Notes: a model not told the origin generated them from the sequence alone. A DNA stretch of 64,000 bases from CAVWCQ01 sp963753545 (GCA_963753545.1 CAVWCQ010000008.1:2108001-2172000); one strand, 5' to 3'. Positions 49,352-60,296 are shown, numbered from the stretch's first letter. Made by a program: numbers and translations.

Positions 49352-51334
49352 CTATCGCTTAGGGCGGGGCGACTTCGGGTGGGTCTGAAGGCGAACCACA
49401 CTGGTTTTGAGCCAACTCGCCGCATCATCCCACTGACCATCGCGGCGATCCGCGGCCTTAACCTCGCGCTGCAAGTCGGCCAGCAGCATGAAGATTTCCA
49501 CTTTGGCCCAGTGTGCCGCCAGCGGAATGATCTGGTTCAGGAACTTGTAGGCGCGAACCGATTCCCCGGTGCTGCGCCATTCTTCGGCTGCTTCATAATA
49601 GGCGTTGAGCAGTTCGGGCGCGTCCTCTTCCAGCGTATCGGGGTTCAGATCGAGCACGGTGCAGGCGGCGATGGCGCTGCTTTCGTACTGCCCGGCGTGG
49701 ACATAGGCCACTGCCAGCGCCAGAAAAGCGTGTTCTCGCTGGTAAACGGTATGCGATTTATGCCAGTCGTCCGGCGCGACAATCGGGAAATAGCGGTAGG
49801 TGGCCTGTTCGAGCGTCGATGCCCCTTCGGATAACTCGCCCAGTTCGATCAGCAGGCTGCCCAACCCCACATAGGCCGGGCCGTAATTCGGGTCGAGGTC
49901 GAGCGCCATTTCAAAGGCGGCGATACTTTCCTTGGCACGCTCTTTGTTGAGAGCCAGCACCTGACCGAGATTGTGATAAATGGCGGCGGTCGCATCTTCT
50001 TCGGTGGCGCGCCGGAACAGGCTGACATTGTGCTGGAAAGCCTCGGGATCGTCGCGTTCCTGCACGATATCATCGTACAGCACCGCGTAAACCAGATCCG
50101 GATCAGAGTGTATCGCCTCGATGATCGCGTCGTCGGCTTCCTCGTCGTTTTCGTCCGCATTGCGGTAAAGATCGGCCAGGGCAAGCTGGGCAAAGGGGAG
50201 ATCCGTCTTGAGCCGGACGGCGCGCAGGAGATAGTCGCGCCCCTCAGGCGAACGGCCCAATGCGATCAGGGTTTCGCCCCATTCGGCGGCGACTTCGGGT
50301 GTGCCAGAAAAGGTCGTCCAGATCACGCGCAGTTTATCGAGTGCCTGCTCCGGCTGGTGCTCCCGATCGCGCAAGGTGCGCACGAAGTACAGTTCCGCCA
50401 CCATTTCGGGGGAAACCGTCGGTTTCTGATTGGGATCAAAATTGCGGCGCTTTTGCGTCAGGGTGGAACGTTTGGCGCGCGAGACGGCATTTTTGATCTC
50501 CGTCAGAAATTCGCGGGCGGAGCCTGGACGCAGGGACGGGTCTTTGCTCAGGGCACGCAGCAGCGGCTCGACCAGTTCTTCGGGGATCGTGTGGTGGTGG
50601 CGATCCGGGTAGATCGGCTCGTCGTGCGCGATTCTATGGAGCAGGACTTCTTCATCCCCTGAACTGTGATCGTAGGGCAGATAGTAGCGGGCGGTCACTG
50701 CTTCATAGAGCACGACTGCCAGCGAATAAATATCGCTGCGGAGGGTGATTTCCTCGCCCAGTGCCTGCTCCGGAGACATATAGAGCAGGGTGCCGGGCTG
50801 CGGGCCAGTGGTCCGGTTCAGGCTGTGGCCTGCCGCGTGGCGAATGTGGGCCAGACCAAAATCGCCCAGCTTATAATTGCCTTCGGCAGCAATCATAATG
50901 TTTTCAGGCTTAATATCGCGGTGAATGACATTGCGGGCGTGCAGTGTTTCGAGGGCGTGGCACATGTCGGACGCGACTTTGAGCACTGTGATTCGATCCA
51001 GCGGGCCGTTTTGCATAATCTGGGAGTGCAGATCGCCGCCGGGGAGATATTCCATGATCAGGAAAAGAGAGCTGTTCTGCTCGCGCAGGGCGTACGTAGC
51101 GACAATGTTGGGATGGTTCAGGCTGGCGGCAAGACGCGCCTCGCGGATGAACCATTCGCGCGTGCTGGCTTCCGAAAAGACTTCGGGGCTGAACTGCTTG
51201 ATGGCGACCGGGCGCTGGAGAAATGTGTCCTGGGCACGGTAAACAACACTAAAGCCACCGTTACCGATGACTTCCTGAATTTTATACTCGCCGATGCTGG
51301 CACCGAGATTGAGTTGCATAGCAACTGTACTCAT
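49352..51334 (-). CDS. Ser/Thr protein kinase with C-terminal TPR region
   Basis: A 660-residue cytoplasmic Hanks-type kinase. Residues 12-280 hold the Gly loop IGNGGFSVVY, VAIKQF, VIHRDIKPENIMI, LGDFGLAH and MSPEQALG, all needed for activity. After a basic linker (RAKRSTLTQKRRNFDP), residues about 310-640 form helical TPR-like repeats (for example IYHNLGQVLALNKERAKESI, FEMALDLDPNYGPAYVGLG), which probably choose substrates or partners. No membrane span is seen, unlike most PknB-type sensors. The frame is intact. The gene stands alone on the minus strand, convergent with the DUF4139-like gene. Confidence 0.93.
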   Translation of the reverse strand: MSTVAMQLNLGASIGEYKIQEVIGNGGFSVVYRAQDTFLQRPVAIKQFSPEVFSEASTREWFIREARLAASLNHPNIVATYALREQNSSLFLIMEYLPGGDLHSQIMQNGPLDRITVLKVASDMCHALETLHARNVIHRDIKPENIMIAAEGNYKLGDFGLAHIRHAAGHSLNRTTGPQPGTLLYMSPEQALGEEITLRSDIYSLAVVLYEAVTARYYLPYDHSSGDEEVLLHRIAHDEPIYPDRHHHTIPEELVEPLLRALSKDPSLRPGSAREFLTEIKNAVSRAKRSTLTQKRRNFDPNQKPTVSPEMVAELYFVRTLRDREHQPEQALDKLRVIWTTFSGTPEVAAEWGETLIALGRSPEGRDYLLRAVRLKTDLPFAQLALADLYRNADENDEEADDAIIEAIHSDPDLVYAVLYDDIVQERDDPEAFQHNVSLFRRATEEDATAAIYHNLGQVLALNKERAKESIAAFEMALDLDPNYGPAYVGLGSLLIELGELSEGASTLEQATYRYFPIVAPDDWHKSHTVYQREHAFLALAVAYVHAGQYESSAIAACTVLDLNPDTLEEDAPELLNAYYEAAEEWRSTGESVRAYKFLNQIIPLAAHWAKVEIFMLLADLQREVKAADRRDGQWDDAASWLKTSVVRLQTHPKSPRPKR

Positions 51335-51478
51335 TGGGAGGTAAATATCCGGTTAGCAACTCGTTAGTAAAAGTATACCGCTGAACCCAGGTATTCCCCC
51401 AAATTTTCATAAAACATTGACGAACCATGCACCAGGGTTGAGGAATCCCAAACCTCGTAAAGAACAGTACGCCTGTGT

Positions 51479-51510
51479 AAAAAACAGGACGCCCTGGATA
51501 GAGCGTCCTG
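51479..51510 (-). terminator. Terminator of the glycosidase-like gene
   Basis: The stem CAGGACGC/GCGTCCTG (51485-51510) is followed on the minus strand by TTTTTT. It lies 27 bases past the stop at 51537. Confidence 0.9.
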
Positions 51511-51536
51511 TCGAGTGTACCTGTGAGGGCGTGCGT

Positions 51537-52940
51537 TTACTGAAGCACTCCAGCCAGGGCCGTGCATGCCGGGCAGGTGCCGTCCTTGCGAATGATGGCA
51601 TAACCCGCCTGCGGGTCGGTCCCAAAGGCCGTGAAGTCGACGTTGAAGACGATCATCAGGCGGACGCGGCCACTGTTCGCAGCGAGTACCGCCGCCTGAG
51701 CCAGCCAGGTTGCCTGCTGGGAAATGGTTACATTCTGTGCCCAGGCGAACCCACCGGGCAGCGCGCCGTACCCTTCGGGCGACAGGTAGCCGAGTTCGGT
51801 GAAGCAGGCCTGCTTGCCGCCAAAGGGAGCGATGGCGCGGCTGAGCATCGTGCCGAAATAGCGGGTCGGGTAGCTGTCACGCGGGTCACCGCTGCTCTGC
51901 TGGGGGCTGACGATACCTTCGTTATAGTGAACGCCGATGCAGTCCGCATAGTTGCCTGCGCCTGCGGCAGCCATCTGCTGGACATACACATCGTCGTTGC
52001 AGCCCTGAGCCGTGCAGCCTGCCGCGCCGAAGAATCCGGTAGGGGCCAGCGCGCCGGTGATGACCAGGGTGCTGGAACGGGCGGCCTTGATCGCATTGTA
52101 GGCCTTGGCAAGCAGCGGCACATAGTTCCCGCCGTTCACCTGTCCGGTCGGCCATTCGCGGTCAATGTTCATTTCGTTCCAGATTTCGATGCCGTCCGCG
52201 CCAGCCGTAGCCAGACCCGCGACGAAAGCGGCATAGGTATCCTGGTAGGACGAATTCATCACCTGGGCTTTGTCACCAATGACCGAGAACAAAATTTTGA
52301 ACCCGGCACCATGCGCTTCAGCGATCAAGCCTGAGCCGTCCTGTCCAACAGAAAGCTGAACCTTGACCCACTTCATTTTGGCGGAGGTAAGCGCCGTGCG
52401 GGTTGCGGGGTAAAGCCCGGTGATCTGGCCGCCGACTTCAAACGAGCCGCTGACGGCGGAACCCACGACGGGGGCCGGGAGGGCGGGGTTGGGCGTACCC
52501 TGGGCGGCAGGCGCAGGCGCTGCTGCTTCGGTCACCTGATCGCAAATGGAGACTATTTGGTAATTGAAGCTGGTGCGAACTTCATAAGTGCGGTTGGAGA
52601 GGCTGGTGATGACAAAACGCCACCCAAAATAAATCTGGCGAGCATTTTCGCCTTCTGCCAGGGTATGGCAGTCATCGATGCCGCCTTTAAATTCAGCTTC
52701 TTCGTAGGTCCAACTGCGGACGAAGGTCAGATCTTCACCTGTTTTTTCCTCAAGCGCAGCGCGGGCGGCGGCAAAAGCGAGCCATGCCGGATCGGTTGGC
52801 GTAGCTGTAGGGCCTTCCTGGGCTGGGCTTTCGGCAGCGTCAGGAGACGTGCTGTCTGCATTGGCGACAATTGGAGCGACGCCAGCGAGCAGGAGCAGCG
52901 CGGCGATGACGGCATACAGGGCAAACTTGCGGTTTCTCAC
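51537..52940 (-). CDS. Secreted TIM-barrel glycoside hydrolase-like protein
   Basis: A 467-residue exported protein. The signal peptide (LYAVIAALLLLAGVAPIVANA) is followed by a 110-residue N-terminal domain (DPAWLAFAAARAALEEKTGEDLTFVRSWTYEEAEF) and, after a Pro/Ala linker, a barrel typical of clan A glycosidases: MKWVKVQLSVG, FKILFSVIGD, ADGIEIWNEMNIDREW (Asn-Glu acid/base), IGVHYNEG, and CFTELGYLSPEG (candidate nucleophile Glu). Substrate is unknown, and the family is nearest in style to GH39/GH5-like enzymes. The catalytic Glu pair is intact. It is monocistronic with a strong terminator. Confidence 0.8.
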   Translation of the reverse strand: MRNRKFALYAVIAALLLLAGVAPIVANADSTSPDAAESPAQEGPTATPTDPAWLAFAAARAALEEKTGEDLTFVRSWTYEEAEFKGGIDDCHTLAEGENARQIYFGWRFVITSLSNRTYEVRTSFNYQIVSICDQVTEAAAPAPAAQGTPNPALPAPVVGSAVSGSFEVGGQITGLYPATRTALTSAKMKWVKVQLSVGQDGSGLIAEAHGAGFKILFSVIGDKAQVMNSSYQDTYAAFVAGLATAGADGIEIWNEMNIDREWPTGQVNGGNYVPLLAKAYNAIKAARSSTLVITGALAPTGFFGAAGCTAQGCNDDVYVQQMAAAGAGNYADCIGVHYNEGIVSPQQSSGDPRDSYPTRYFGTMLSRAIAPFGGKQACFTELGYLSPEGYGALPGGFAWAQNVTISQQATWLAQAAVLAANSGRVRLMIVFNVDFTAFGTDPQAGYAIIRKDGTCPACTALAGVLQ

Positions 52941-53080
52941 GTTAACGAGTCCTTTCTTGCTTTCGTGATAAATCTGGTCTGGCCCGCAGATCGATAGAGC
53001 CAGGCGAGCGACATGTTATTCTGATCGAAAAAACATGATTTGTAAATAACCATTTACCACCTGTTACCTGACGATGCCGC

Positions 53081-54397
53081 CTATGGATGCGCCAGTTTCA
53101 GGTAATATCCGTTGATGATTACGTCGTTGTTTGGCCCCCACGATCCCTGATAGATCCCCATCGGGGTCGTTGGCAGGTGGCCCAGCAGGACGCTGTCGCC
53201 CGTTGCCACATCTACTAAGCGGAGGCCGACCCTGGCATTTTCCCCTGAAGGATCGATCACATGCTGATCTTCATCGGGCAGGGGTTCGTTTTCCCAAGCG
53301 GCGACGAGCAGCGTTGATCCGTCAGGCGACCAGATAACCGAGCGCGGGATTGATCATCCGCCGGTCAGGGCGATCTTGTGGGTGCGTTGGGAGGGGCAGG
53401 GCGGTAATCTGCTTGCTGGCTATATCGATCCAGAAGCACCAGATACTGCCCAGGCAATGAGCCAGGGTTGCCCACCGAGAACAGCAGCCGTGATCCATCG
53501 GGCGACCACGACAACGGAAAAGCCGCAAACGCCTCAGCCTCGGGGAGAATCTCGTGGAGCGCGTTTTCGGCACCCGACACGGTAACAAGTTGAGTAGGCG
53601 TGCCGCTTCCTACATCAAACAGCCAGATGCCATCGACGGCAGGGTTATAGTCCACATGGCGGAATCCAGCCGCTATCGTTGAACCGTCGGGCGACCAGAC
53701 CATACTCAGCGTCGTTCCCATATCGCGTTCGCCCGCCACATGACCGGGAATATTGGCCAGTTTGCGCGGATGCCCCGTCACCAAATCGACCAGGGTAATA
53801 TTGGCTGCCGCGAAGCTGCTATCTTTCGTGAGCATTGCCCGCTCGACGGCGATTGTTTTTCCGTCCGGCGACCAGACTGGAGACACATCAATAAATACGG
53901 GATTCCGCATCAGGTCGTGACCGTTCAGCAGATCATAGCGGTATATATCCTGGGCCAGGATGTGAGTTTCTCCCGTGCTGAGTGTGATTGCGGTCAGATC
54001 GGTGTCGCGCATGTAGCGGTAGGGCGAGCCGACCAGCGCAATCCGTTCAGAGTCGGGCGACCAGGCCAGCGATGAAAACCAAGGGTCAGCGCTCATGCGG
54101 CTGAGTTCACGCGGTATGGTGACGCAGCGTTCTTCGGACGAGACTTCTGTTGAGGGCGCAAAAAACACCATCATCTTTCTCGTACCCGATCTGTTTGCCA
54201 TCAGGCGCTGGGAACGATCTTTGAACTGGAAAATCGTCGCTAAGTAGTGACTGGTATAACTCGACACGCCACGCATCCAGCGGAACGGGGATGGGCGTGG
54301 GAGTCGCTGCGGCCTTATGGGCTTTGTTATCTTTGTCGTCCGATTTGCAGCCAGCAAGCATAAGCAAGATGAGCAGGATGGTGATAGAGCGATTCAC
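53081..54397 (-). pseudogene. PD40 beta-propeller lipoprotein, at least three frameshifts
   Basis: The start at 54397 encodes a lipoprotein signal (TILLILLMLAGCKSDD). The sense then changes frame near 54165 (after GYEKDDGVFCA), near 53440 and near 53340, ending with RSVIWSPDGSTLLVAAWENE ... GWGPNNDV-like SWGPNNDVIINGYYLKLAHP at 53081. Blades such as LAWSPDSERIALVG, PVWSPDGKTIAVERA, MVWSPDGSTIAAGF and LSWSPDGSRLLFS are clear. The next gene upstream (54424-55728) is an intact paralogue with matching blades throughout. The joined product is about 437 residues. One copy of this tandem pair may be decaying, or the assembly may have mixed the two. Confidence 0.8.
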
Positions 54398-54423
54398 GAC
54401 GTTCTCCTTGAACCTAAAAGATT

Positions 54424-55728
54424 CTACTGTTGCGCGAGCTTGAGATAATACCCGGCAATTAGCACATCATTGTTTGGCCCCCAGAAGGCTGTGTAAATGG
54501 GCAGCGGACCCAATGGCACGTGGCCGAGCAGCACGCTTTCTCCCGAGGCCACATCGACCAGCCGGATGCCGAGTTTCTCCCCTAAATCCGTCAGTTGGGC
54601 TGTGGGATCGATCAATTCGGATGACTCGCCGGGAAGCAGGGCAAATTCACGCGTGGCAACCAAAAGCATCGAGCCATCGGGCGACCATGCGACGGAATGC
54701 GGGTTGATCATGCGCAACTGTTCGACATCGTTGGGGTGCGTGGGGAGTGGCAGCGCCGCGATCTCGTTGCTGTTGATGTCGATCCAGAAGCACCAGGGCC
54801 GGCTTGGATACCCACCGGGATTGCCTGCCCAGAACAACAGGCGCGATCCGTCCGGCGACCAGGAGATAGGTGTGATCGCAAGGATTTCCTGGCCGGGAAA
54901 CAGAGCCTGGTAGAGTTCCTGCGCTTCGGGAATGGTCAAAAGTTGGGTCGCGTCGCCGCTGGAACTGTCGAACAGCCACAAACCGTCCGCTTTGGGATTC
55001 AGTTCGTTATGCCGGAAACTCCCGGCAATCGTAGAGTCGTCGGGTGACCAGGCTAAATTCAGGGTGGTTCCCATATCGACCCAATCCTTCTGATGGCCGG
55101 GCAAGTCGGCTAATTGGCGTGCTTCGCCCGTCTCAGCATCGATCAGCGTAATGGTGGCAGGAGGGAAGCGGTTGGGGTCCGTGTCGGAAACGGTCACACG
55201 CTCAACTGCGATGGTTTTTCCATCGTGCGACCACGCCGGACTGATATCAATGATGGTTCCTGCCGTGGGTTTGTCGAGGGGGAAGATGGTTCCCTCGTAC
55301 TGATCGGGGACCAGAACGCTGCTTTCGCCGGAAGCCAGGGAAAGGACGGTCAGATCGGTATCGCGCATAAAGCGATAGGGAACGCCTGTCACGATGACAC
55401 GATCTACGGTAGGCGACCATTCCAGCGGCACATACCAGCTATCTGGCACGAGGCGTCCCATTTCCCTCGGAACATCTGCACACTGCTCTTCATCGGTAAG
55501 CAGGTTGTGGCTGCAAAACAGGGCTTCTTCTTTTTCATAGCCAATATGGAAGCCGTCAGGAGCCATGAAGGTATTCTGGATGGCCCACTCGCGGTTCACT
55601 AATGATTGGTAAGACACAATTTTCCACGCATCCAGGCCGCGTGCTCTCTGGTTAGCGTTGACGGATTGTGCTCCAAAGGCCAACAGCAGGACGGCGATCA
55701 GAAGTACGCAGCGAAAAGAACGGTTCAT
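54424..55728 (-). CDS. Secreted PD40 beta-propeller protein
   Basis: A 434-residue exported protein with a signal peptide (FRCVLLIAVLLLAFGAQSVNA) rather than a lipobox. Five or more blades carry the signature WSPDxSxxxxxG (LEWSPTVDRVIVTGVPYRFMRDTDLTVLSLASGE, AWSHDGKTIAVERV, AWSPDDSTIAGSF, SWSPDGSRLLFWAGN, AWSPDGSMLLVATRE). It ends in FWGPNNDVLIAGYYLKLA. The fold is a TolB-like propeller for ligand or protein binding outside the membrane. It lies 26 bases upstream of its broken paralogue in the same orientation. Confidence 0.88.
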   Translation of the reverse strand: MNRSFRCVLLIAVLLLAFGAQSVNANQRARGLDAWKIVSYQSLVNREWAIQNTFMAPDGFHIGYEKEEALFCSHNLLTDEEQCADVPREMGRLVPDSWYVPLEWSPTVDRVIVTGVPYRFMRDTDLTVLSLASGESSVLVPDQYEGTIFPLDKPTAGTIIDISPAWSHDGKTIAVERVTVSDTDPNRFPPATITLIDAETGEARQLADLPGHQKDWVDMGTTLNLAWSPDDSTIAGSFRHNELNPKADGLWLFDSSSGDATQLLTIPEAQELYQALFPGQEILAITPISWSPDGSRLLFWAGNPGGYPSRPWCFWIDINSNEIAALPLPTHPNDVEQLRMINPHSVAWSPDGSMLLVATREFALLPGESSELIDPTAQLTDLGEKLGIRLVDVASGESVLLGHVPLGPLPIYTAFWGPNNDVLIAGYYLKLAQQ

Positions 55729-55866
55729 GGTGCATCCCCCTTTTCCAAAAAGAGACCCGTCTCCTAGTATAACGAAGACGGGCCGGAAATGCCGGGAAGC
55801 GGGTTCCCTGTTTTATTTAGAAAATCGTTGGGCAGATCGTGCCCGCGCTCTGGCTGCTTCTTCCGC

Positions 55867-56082
55867 TCAATTCTTGGGCGGTGCATTCGTCTCTAAGGAG
55901 GCCAGGAGATTGCTGGAGATGGCCGCTATCGCATCGACGGCAGCATTAAATGCGGCTTCATTGGCTTTGGATGGCTTGTTGAATCCGCTCACTTTGCGCA
56001 CGAATTGTAACGCGGCGGCACGAATCTCGTCTTCGGTCACAGGGGGTTCGAAGTTGTACAGTGTCTTGATGTTTCTACACAT
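55867..56082 (-). CDS. DUF2277 family protein
   Basis: A 71-residue cytoplasmic protein matching DUF2277 over its full length: MCRNIKTLYNFEPPVTEDEIRAAALQFVRKVSGFNKPSKANEAAFNAAVD. The N-terminal MCRNIK and the KPSKANEAAF segment are the family's hallmarks. The function is unknown. GAGGCAG precedes the ATG. It stands alone between the propeller pair and the ABC exporter genes. Confidence 0.92.
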   Translation of the reverse strand: MCRNIKTLYNFEPPVTEDEIRAAALQFVRKVSGFNKPSKANEAAFNAAVDAIAAISSNLLASLETNAPPKN

Positions 56083-56152
56083 AGTGCTGCCTCTAACTCG
56101 GTTATCCCAAACAAAAGGGCGAGTTTGTTAACCCGCCCCACCAGATTATCGC

Positions 56153-58061
56153 TCAATCCTCCAGGATGTGCCCCTGAAGCTGGGTGGTATACAGGTTGTA
56201 GTAGTGCCCGCGTGCGGCTAACAGTTCCTCGTGCGTGCCCTGCTCGATGATGCGCCCGTGATCCATAACGACTACCTGATCGGCACGAATGATCGTGCTC
56301 AGACGGTGGGCGATGACAAAGGCAGTGCGGTTGTGCAGCAGTTTGCCGAGCGCCATCTGCATCTGTAATTCGGTCACGGTGTCCACGCTGCTCGTCGCTT
56401 CGTCCAGAATGATGATCGCCGGGTCGGCAAGCAGGGCGCGGGTGAATGAGATCAACTGGCGCTGCCCGGTACTCAGGCGCGATCCGCCCTCTTCCACATC
56501 GGTTTCGTAGCCTTTGGGCATCGCGGCAATAAATTCGTGCGCTCCGGTGTCCTTCGCGGCAGCGGTAATCTCGTCGTCAGTGGCTTCCAGGCGGCCATAG
56601 CGCAGATTCTCGCGGACCGTGGTTGCGAAGAGGCCAGTATCCTGCGGAACCCAGGCGATCTGCTTGCGCAGCGACTCCAGGGTGACGGAGGCGATATTCG
56701 TACCGTCGAACAATATCTCGCCCGACTGCGGTTCATAGAAGCGCCCCAACAGCCGCACCAGCGTGCTTTTGCCCGCGCCCGTGTGGCCGACAAGGGCGAC
56801 GGTCTGGCCCGGTTTGACGACCAGATCGATATCGTGCAGCACGTCTTCGGCTTCGACTGGCTGCTCGGCTGGCGTCTCAGCGGGTTGATCCGCGCCGTCT
56901 TCGGGCCTGTTTCCGTTGCGGTGGCCGTTTTTCCTCGGCGCGTCAGAGGTAGACGCGACCTTGTCGGCGGTCATGTAACGAAAATTGAGGCTGTGAATGA
57001 CGACTTCACCCGCGATTTCGGCCAGTTCCACCGCGCCAGGACAGTCGTGAATTTTCGGCGGGGTGTCGAGTACGTTCAGAATACGTTCCCCAGCAGCGGC
57101 GGCTTCCTGAAACTGGTCCAGGCGCATCGCCAGATCGCGGATCGGGTCGAAGAACAGGTTGAGATAGAGCAGGAAGGCAACGAGCGTACCCGGAGTCATT
57201 TCGCCGTCGAGCACGCGCAGGCCGCCAACGCCGATGACAATCGCCACGCCAAGCTGCGAGATCAGATCGATGCCGGGCAGAAAAATCGAGGCGAGCTGGT
57301 CGGCACGCAGGCTGGCGCGCAGTTCGGTGGTGGCGACATCGCCAAAGCGGGCCTTCTCGTGATATTCACGCACAAACGCCTGCACGATGCGCATCCCGGC
57401 CAGATTTTCCTGCAGGCTGGCGGAGACCATGCCAACGGCTTCACGCACCGCGCGGTAGCGCCGGGCAGACTGGCTGCGCCACCAGAATGTCAGACCGATC
57501 ATCAGCGGCAGAACGCTGAAGGTGAGCAGGGCCAGTTTCCAGTCGAAGATCAGCATCAGGACGATGATGCCGACCAGGGTAAACGAGTTGCTGATCGTGT
57601 TGACGACGGCCCAGGTGATGAAGTTTTGCAGCGAGTTGCTGTCTTCGGTGACACGGGCCATCAGATCGCCCGACCCGGTTGTGGTCGTAATAGGACAGGT
57701 CGAGTTCCAGATATTTGTGGAAGAGTTTCTCGCGCACCTTCATGATCGCGTGCTGCCCGATCCAGATCATGTTGTAAATCTGGACTTGCAGGCAGATCGC
57801 TTCGATGATGATGGTGATCAGAAAGATGCCGCTGTAGAGTGCCAGGGACGATGCGTCTTTTTTGGCTAAGCCCTCGTTGATTGCCTGCCGGATCAGGGCG
57901 GGAGTCAGCAGGACGGTGAACGTGGTGACGAACATCAGGATCACCACGCCGATCACGCGCCGGCGGTAGGGGGTAATGAAGGAGAGCAGGCGTCCCAGCG
58001 TTTCGCGCATGGGGCGTTCGAGTTTCGGTTTTTTCTCGTCGCTCTTTTTCTCAACACTCAT
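56153..58061 (-). pseudogene. ABC exporter half-transporter (second gene), one frameshift
   Basis: An exporter-type ABC protein with a membrane domain and ATPase. The N-terminal section (start ATG 58061) has spans FITPYRRRVIGVVILMFVTTF and SGIFLITIIIEAICLQVQI. Near 57672 the frame changes from ...YYDHNRVG to GDLMARVTEDSNSLQNF and continues to 56153 with further spans and an ATPase showing Walker A GHTGAGKST, Q-loop, signature LSTGQRQ, Walker B IIILDEATSS and H-loop AHRLST. An inserted Glu/Ala-rich linker (DGADQPAETPAEQPVEAED) lies before the ATPase. Its start overlaps the stop of the upstream ABC gene (ATGA), and the two should form a heterodimeric exporter of unknown substrate. Confidence 0.88.
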
Positions 58062-59999
58062 TGGCGGCTATCCTTCCGATCATCTGGCTTGGCGGCAGCA
58101 GCCGTGAACTCGGCAGAAATGGTTTGCTCGTCCTGTTTATCCTCGACATCGGGTGGCAGCAGGGCAGGCGGAATTTCCTCCTCGCCGTCGAGACCGATGC
58201 CGCGAATATCTTCGGCAGGCGGCTCCCTGATCGGTTTGCAAGCGCCACAGATGGGCATACCGGCCATTGAGCGTGACCAGTTCGCCGTGGGTGCCTTGCT
58301 CCACGATGCGCCCGTTTTCCAGCATGATAATCTGGTCGGCGTGCATGACCGTGCTCAACCGCTGGGCAACGATCAGGGTGGTGCGGCCCTGCATCAGGTC
58401 TTGAGCGCGGCGCGGATTTCGTACTCGGTGCGGCTGTCCACGCTGGCGGTGGCATCGTCCAGAATCAGGATGCGCGGATCAACCAGCAGGGCGCGGGCAA
58501 TGGCGATCCGCTGGCGCTGCCCGCCGGAGAGCGTGACGCCGCGTTCACCGACCAGCGTATTGTAGCCGTCGGGAAATTCCATAATAAAGTCGTGGGCACG
58601 GGCGGCACGGGCGGCAGTGATCACCTGATCGCGGGTCGCTTCCGGGCGGCCAAACGCGACATTCTCGTGGATGGTCGCGTTAAACAGAAAGGTGTTCTGC
58701 ATCACATAGCCGACCTGCGCGCGCAGCATTTTGAGCGGCATATCGCGCATATCCGTGCCGTCGATGCAGATGCTGCCACTGCTGACATCGTAGAAGCGCG
58801 GGATCAGGTCGATCAGGGTGGTTTTGCCGCTGCCTGTTGTGCCCACAATGGCGGTAACGGTGCCGGGGTGCGCCTCGAAGGAGATGTCGTCGAGCACTTC
58901 GACTTCCGGCTCTTCTTCGCTGCCCGCGTACATGAACGACACATGATCGAAGACGATATCGCCCGTCCAGCGCGCCGGGATTGAGCGCGCCCAGGACGGG
59001 TTTTGATCTCCGGCGTGGTGTCCATGATGGCGAAAATGCGCTTGCCGTTGGCGATGGCGCGGGCCATGACATCGATCATAAAGGCGAGGCGGTGCGTGGG
59101 CAGGCCAAGCAGGGCGACATAGGAGTTAAAGGCGACCAGCGTGCCGAGTGACATCTCGTCATCCAGCACCCGTGTGCCCGCCGAAATAGAGCAGCAGGAA
59201 GGTGAGGAAGCCGACGATAAACCAGACGGTTGGCAGCGCCAGCGTGAACAGCGCGGCCCAGTTTGATCCAGGCGTTCAGCACTTTCGAGTTATCGTCTTC
59301 GAACCGGTCTGCGGGCATAAGGTTCCCGCGCGAAGGCTTTGACGACGACGATCTGCGACAGATTTTCCTGAATGCGGGCGTACATCTCGCCGCGCGTGGC
59401 GCGAATTTTGCCGAAATAGGGCTCGATGCGCATGCCGAACAGGATAGGCGATCACGAACAGGATGGGCATCGGGATCAGGAAGATCAGCGTCAGGGTGGC
59501 ATTGATGCTGAACATGATCGCGTAGATGCCGATGAGCAGCACGAGCGAGATTGAGCGCGTCGCCGATGACCACTCCGGCGAAAAAGCGGATTTCATCCAC
59601 ATCGCCAATGACGCGGCTCATCAACTGGCCGATCCGCGTGCGATCATAAAAGGCGAAGGGGAGCCGCTGCAAGTGGGTGAACAGATCCATCCGCAGGTCA
59701 TAGGCGACTTTGCGCCCTAACCACTGGGTGCCATAACGCTGGACATAACCGATCAAGGACCGCACAACCGCCAGCCCAAAAATGATGCCAGCCGTGGCGA
59801 TCAGGGTTTCTCGGTCACTCCACCCTGCGGGAAAAAGAGCCGAATCTTTTCGGGTGCCGAGCGCGGCGTCAAACGCGTTGCCGATCAGCCAGGGGCTGAC
59901 CAGGGTGAGCAGCGTCAGGCCGATCAGACAGGCATAGACGAAAACGGCGACGCGCCAGTAGGGCCGCATATAGCGGAGGATGCGCAGCAATATTCTCAT
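58058..59999 (-). pseudogene. ABC exporter half-transporter (first gene), many frameshifts
   Basis: The start ATG at 59999 (GAGAGGG upstream) opens a membrane domain (YWRVAVFVYACLIGLTLLTLV, LIATAGIIFGLAVVRSLIGYV, FYDRTRIGQLMSRVIGDVDE). The sense then hops frames at least seven times: near 59550, 59440, 59320, 59260, 59175, 58980, 58395 and 58230. The ATPase is nevertheless complete: GTTGSGKTT, QNTFLFNATIHENVAFG, LSGGQRQRIAIARALL, ILILDDATASVD, VAQRLSTV. The C-terminal tail is acidic (PPDVEDKQDEQTISAEF). The stop overlaps the next gene's ATG. It is the most heavily disrupted gene besides hypF. Either a local assembly problem or decay. Confidence 0.85.
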
Positions 60000-60131
60000 G
60001 AAGTGTTTCCCTCTCCAGGCAACCGTTTGATGGAGACGTGAAGCAAGAGGTTCTAATTCTTTTGTAGAAAACGCGGATTCGTTGGCTGCGCGCTGCGTTC
60101 CACCACCCTGCGCGCTCCGACTCCAGATGAT

Positions 60132-60160
60132 TTGAGGATGTGCGAGCAAATAAGTATAGA
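60132..60160 (+). promoter_or_regulatory. Probable iorA promoter
   Basis: TTGAGG at 60132-60137 and TATAGA at 60155-60160 are 17 bases apart. A transcript would start near 60168, leaving a long untranslated leader. Confidence 0.5.
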
Positions 60161-60210
60161 AAAAAACGCGGCAATTTAAAAGGGGGATTTTGAGGCAGAC
60201 GATAGACCCA

Positions 60211-60296
60211 GGCTGCCTTCCTCGTGACTTTTCCCGTGAGTTGGGTTGGTAGGACAAGCTATCTCGTTCGTTATAAGGAGGAGGCAGCCCTTTTTG
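60211..60296 (+). promoter_or_regulatory. Possible transcription attenuator in the iorA leader
   Basis: GGCTGCC-TTCCTC at 60211-60223 can pair with GAGGA-GGCAGCC at 60278-60289, closing a 54-base internal loop, and is followed by CTTTTTGT. No plus-strand gene lies upstream, so a terminator here makes sense only as leader regulation. It matches no riboswitch consensus I know. Confidence 0.4.

Noticed and set aside
56537..57745. A 402-codon plus-strand frame opposite the ABC exporter gene
   Set aside because: It overlaps Walker and signature motifs on the minus strand and has no independent support.
60211..60296. T-box or known riboswitch before iorA
   Set aside because: No AGGGTGGNACCGCG or other riboswitch core was seen; only a terminator-like stem is supported.
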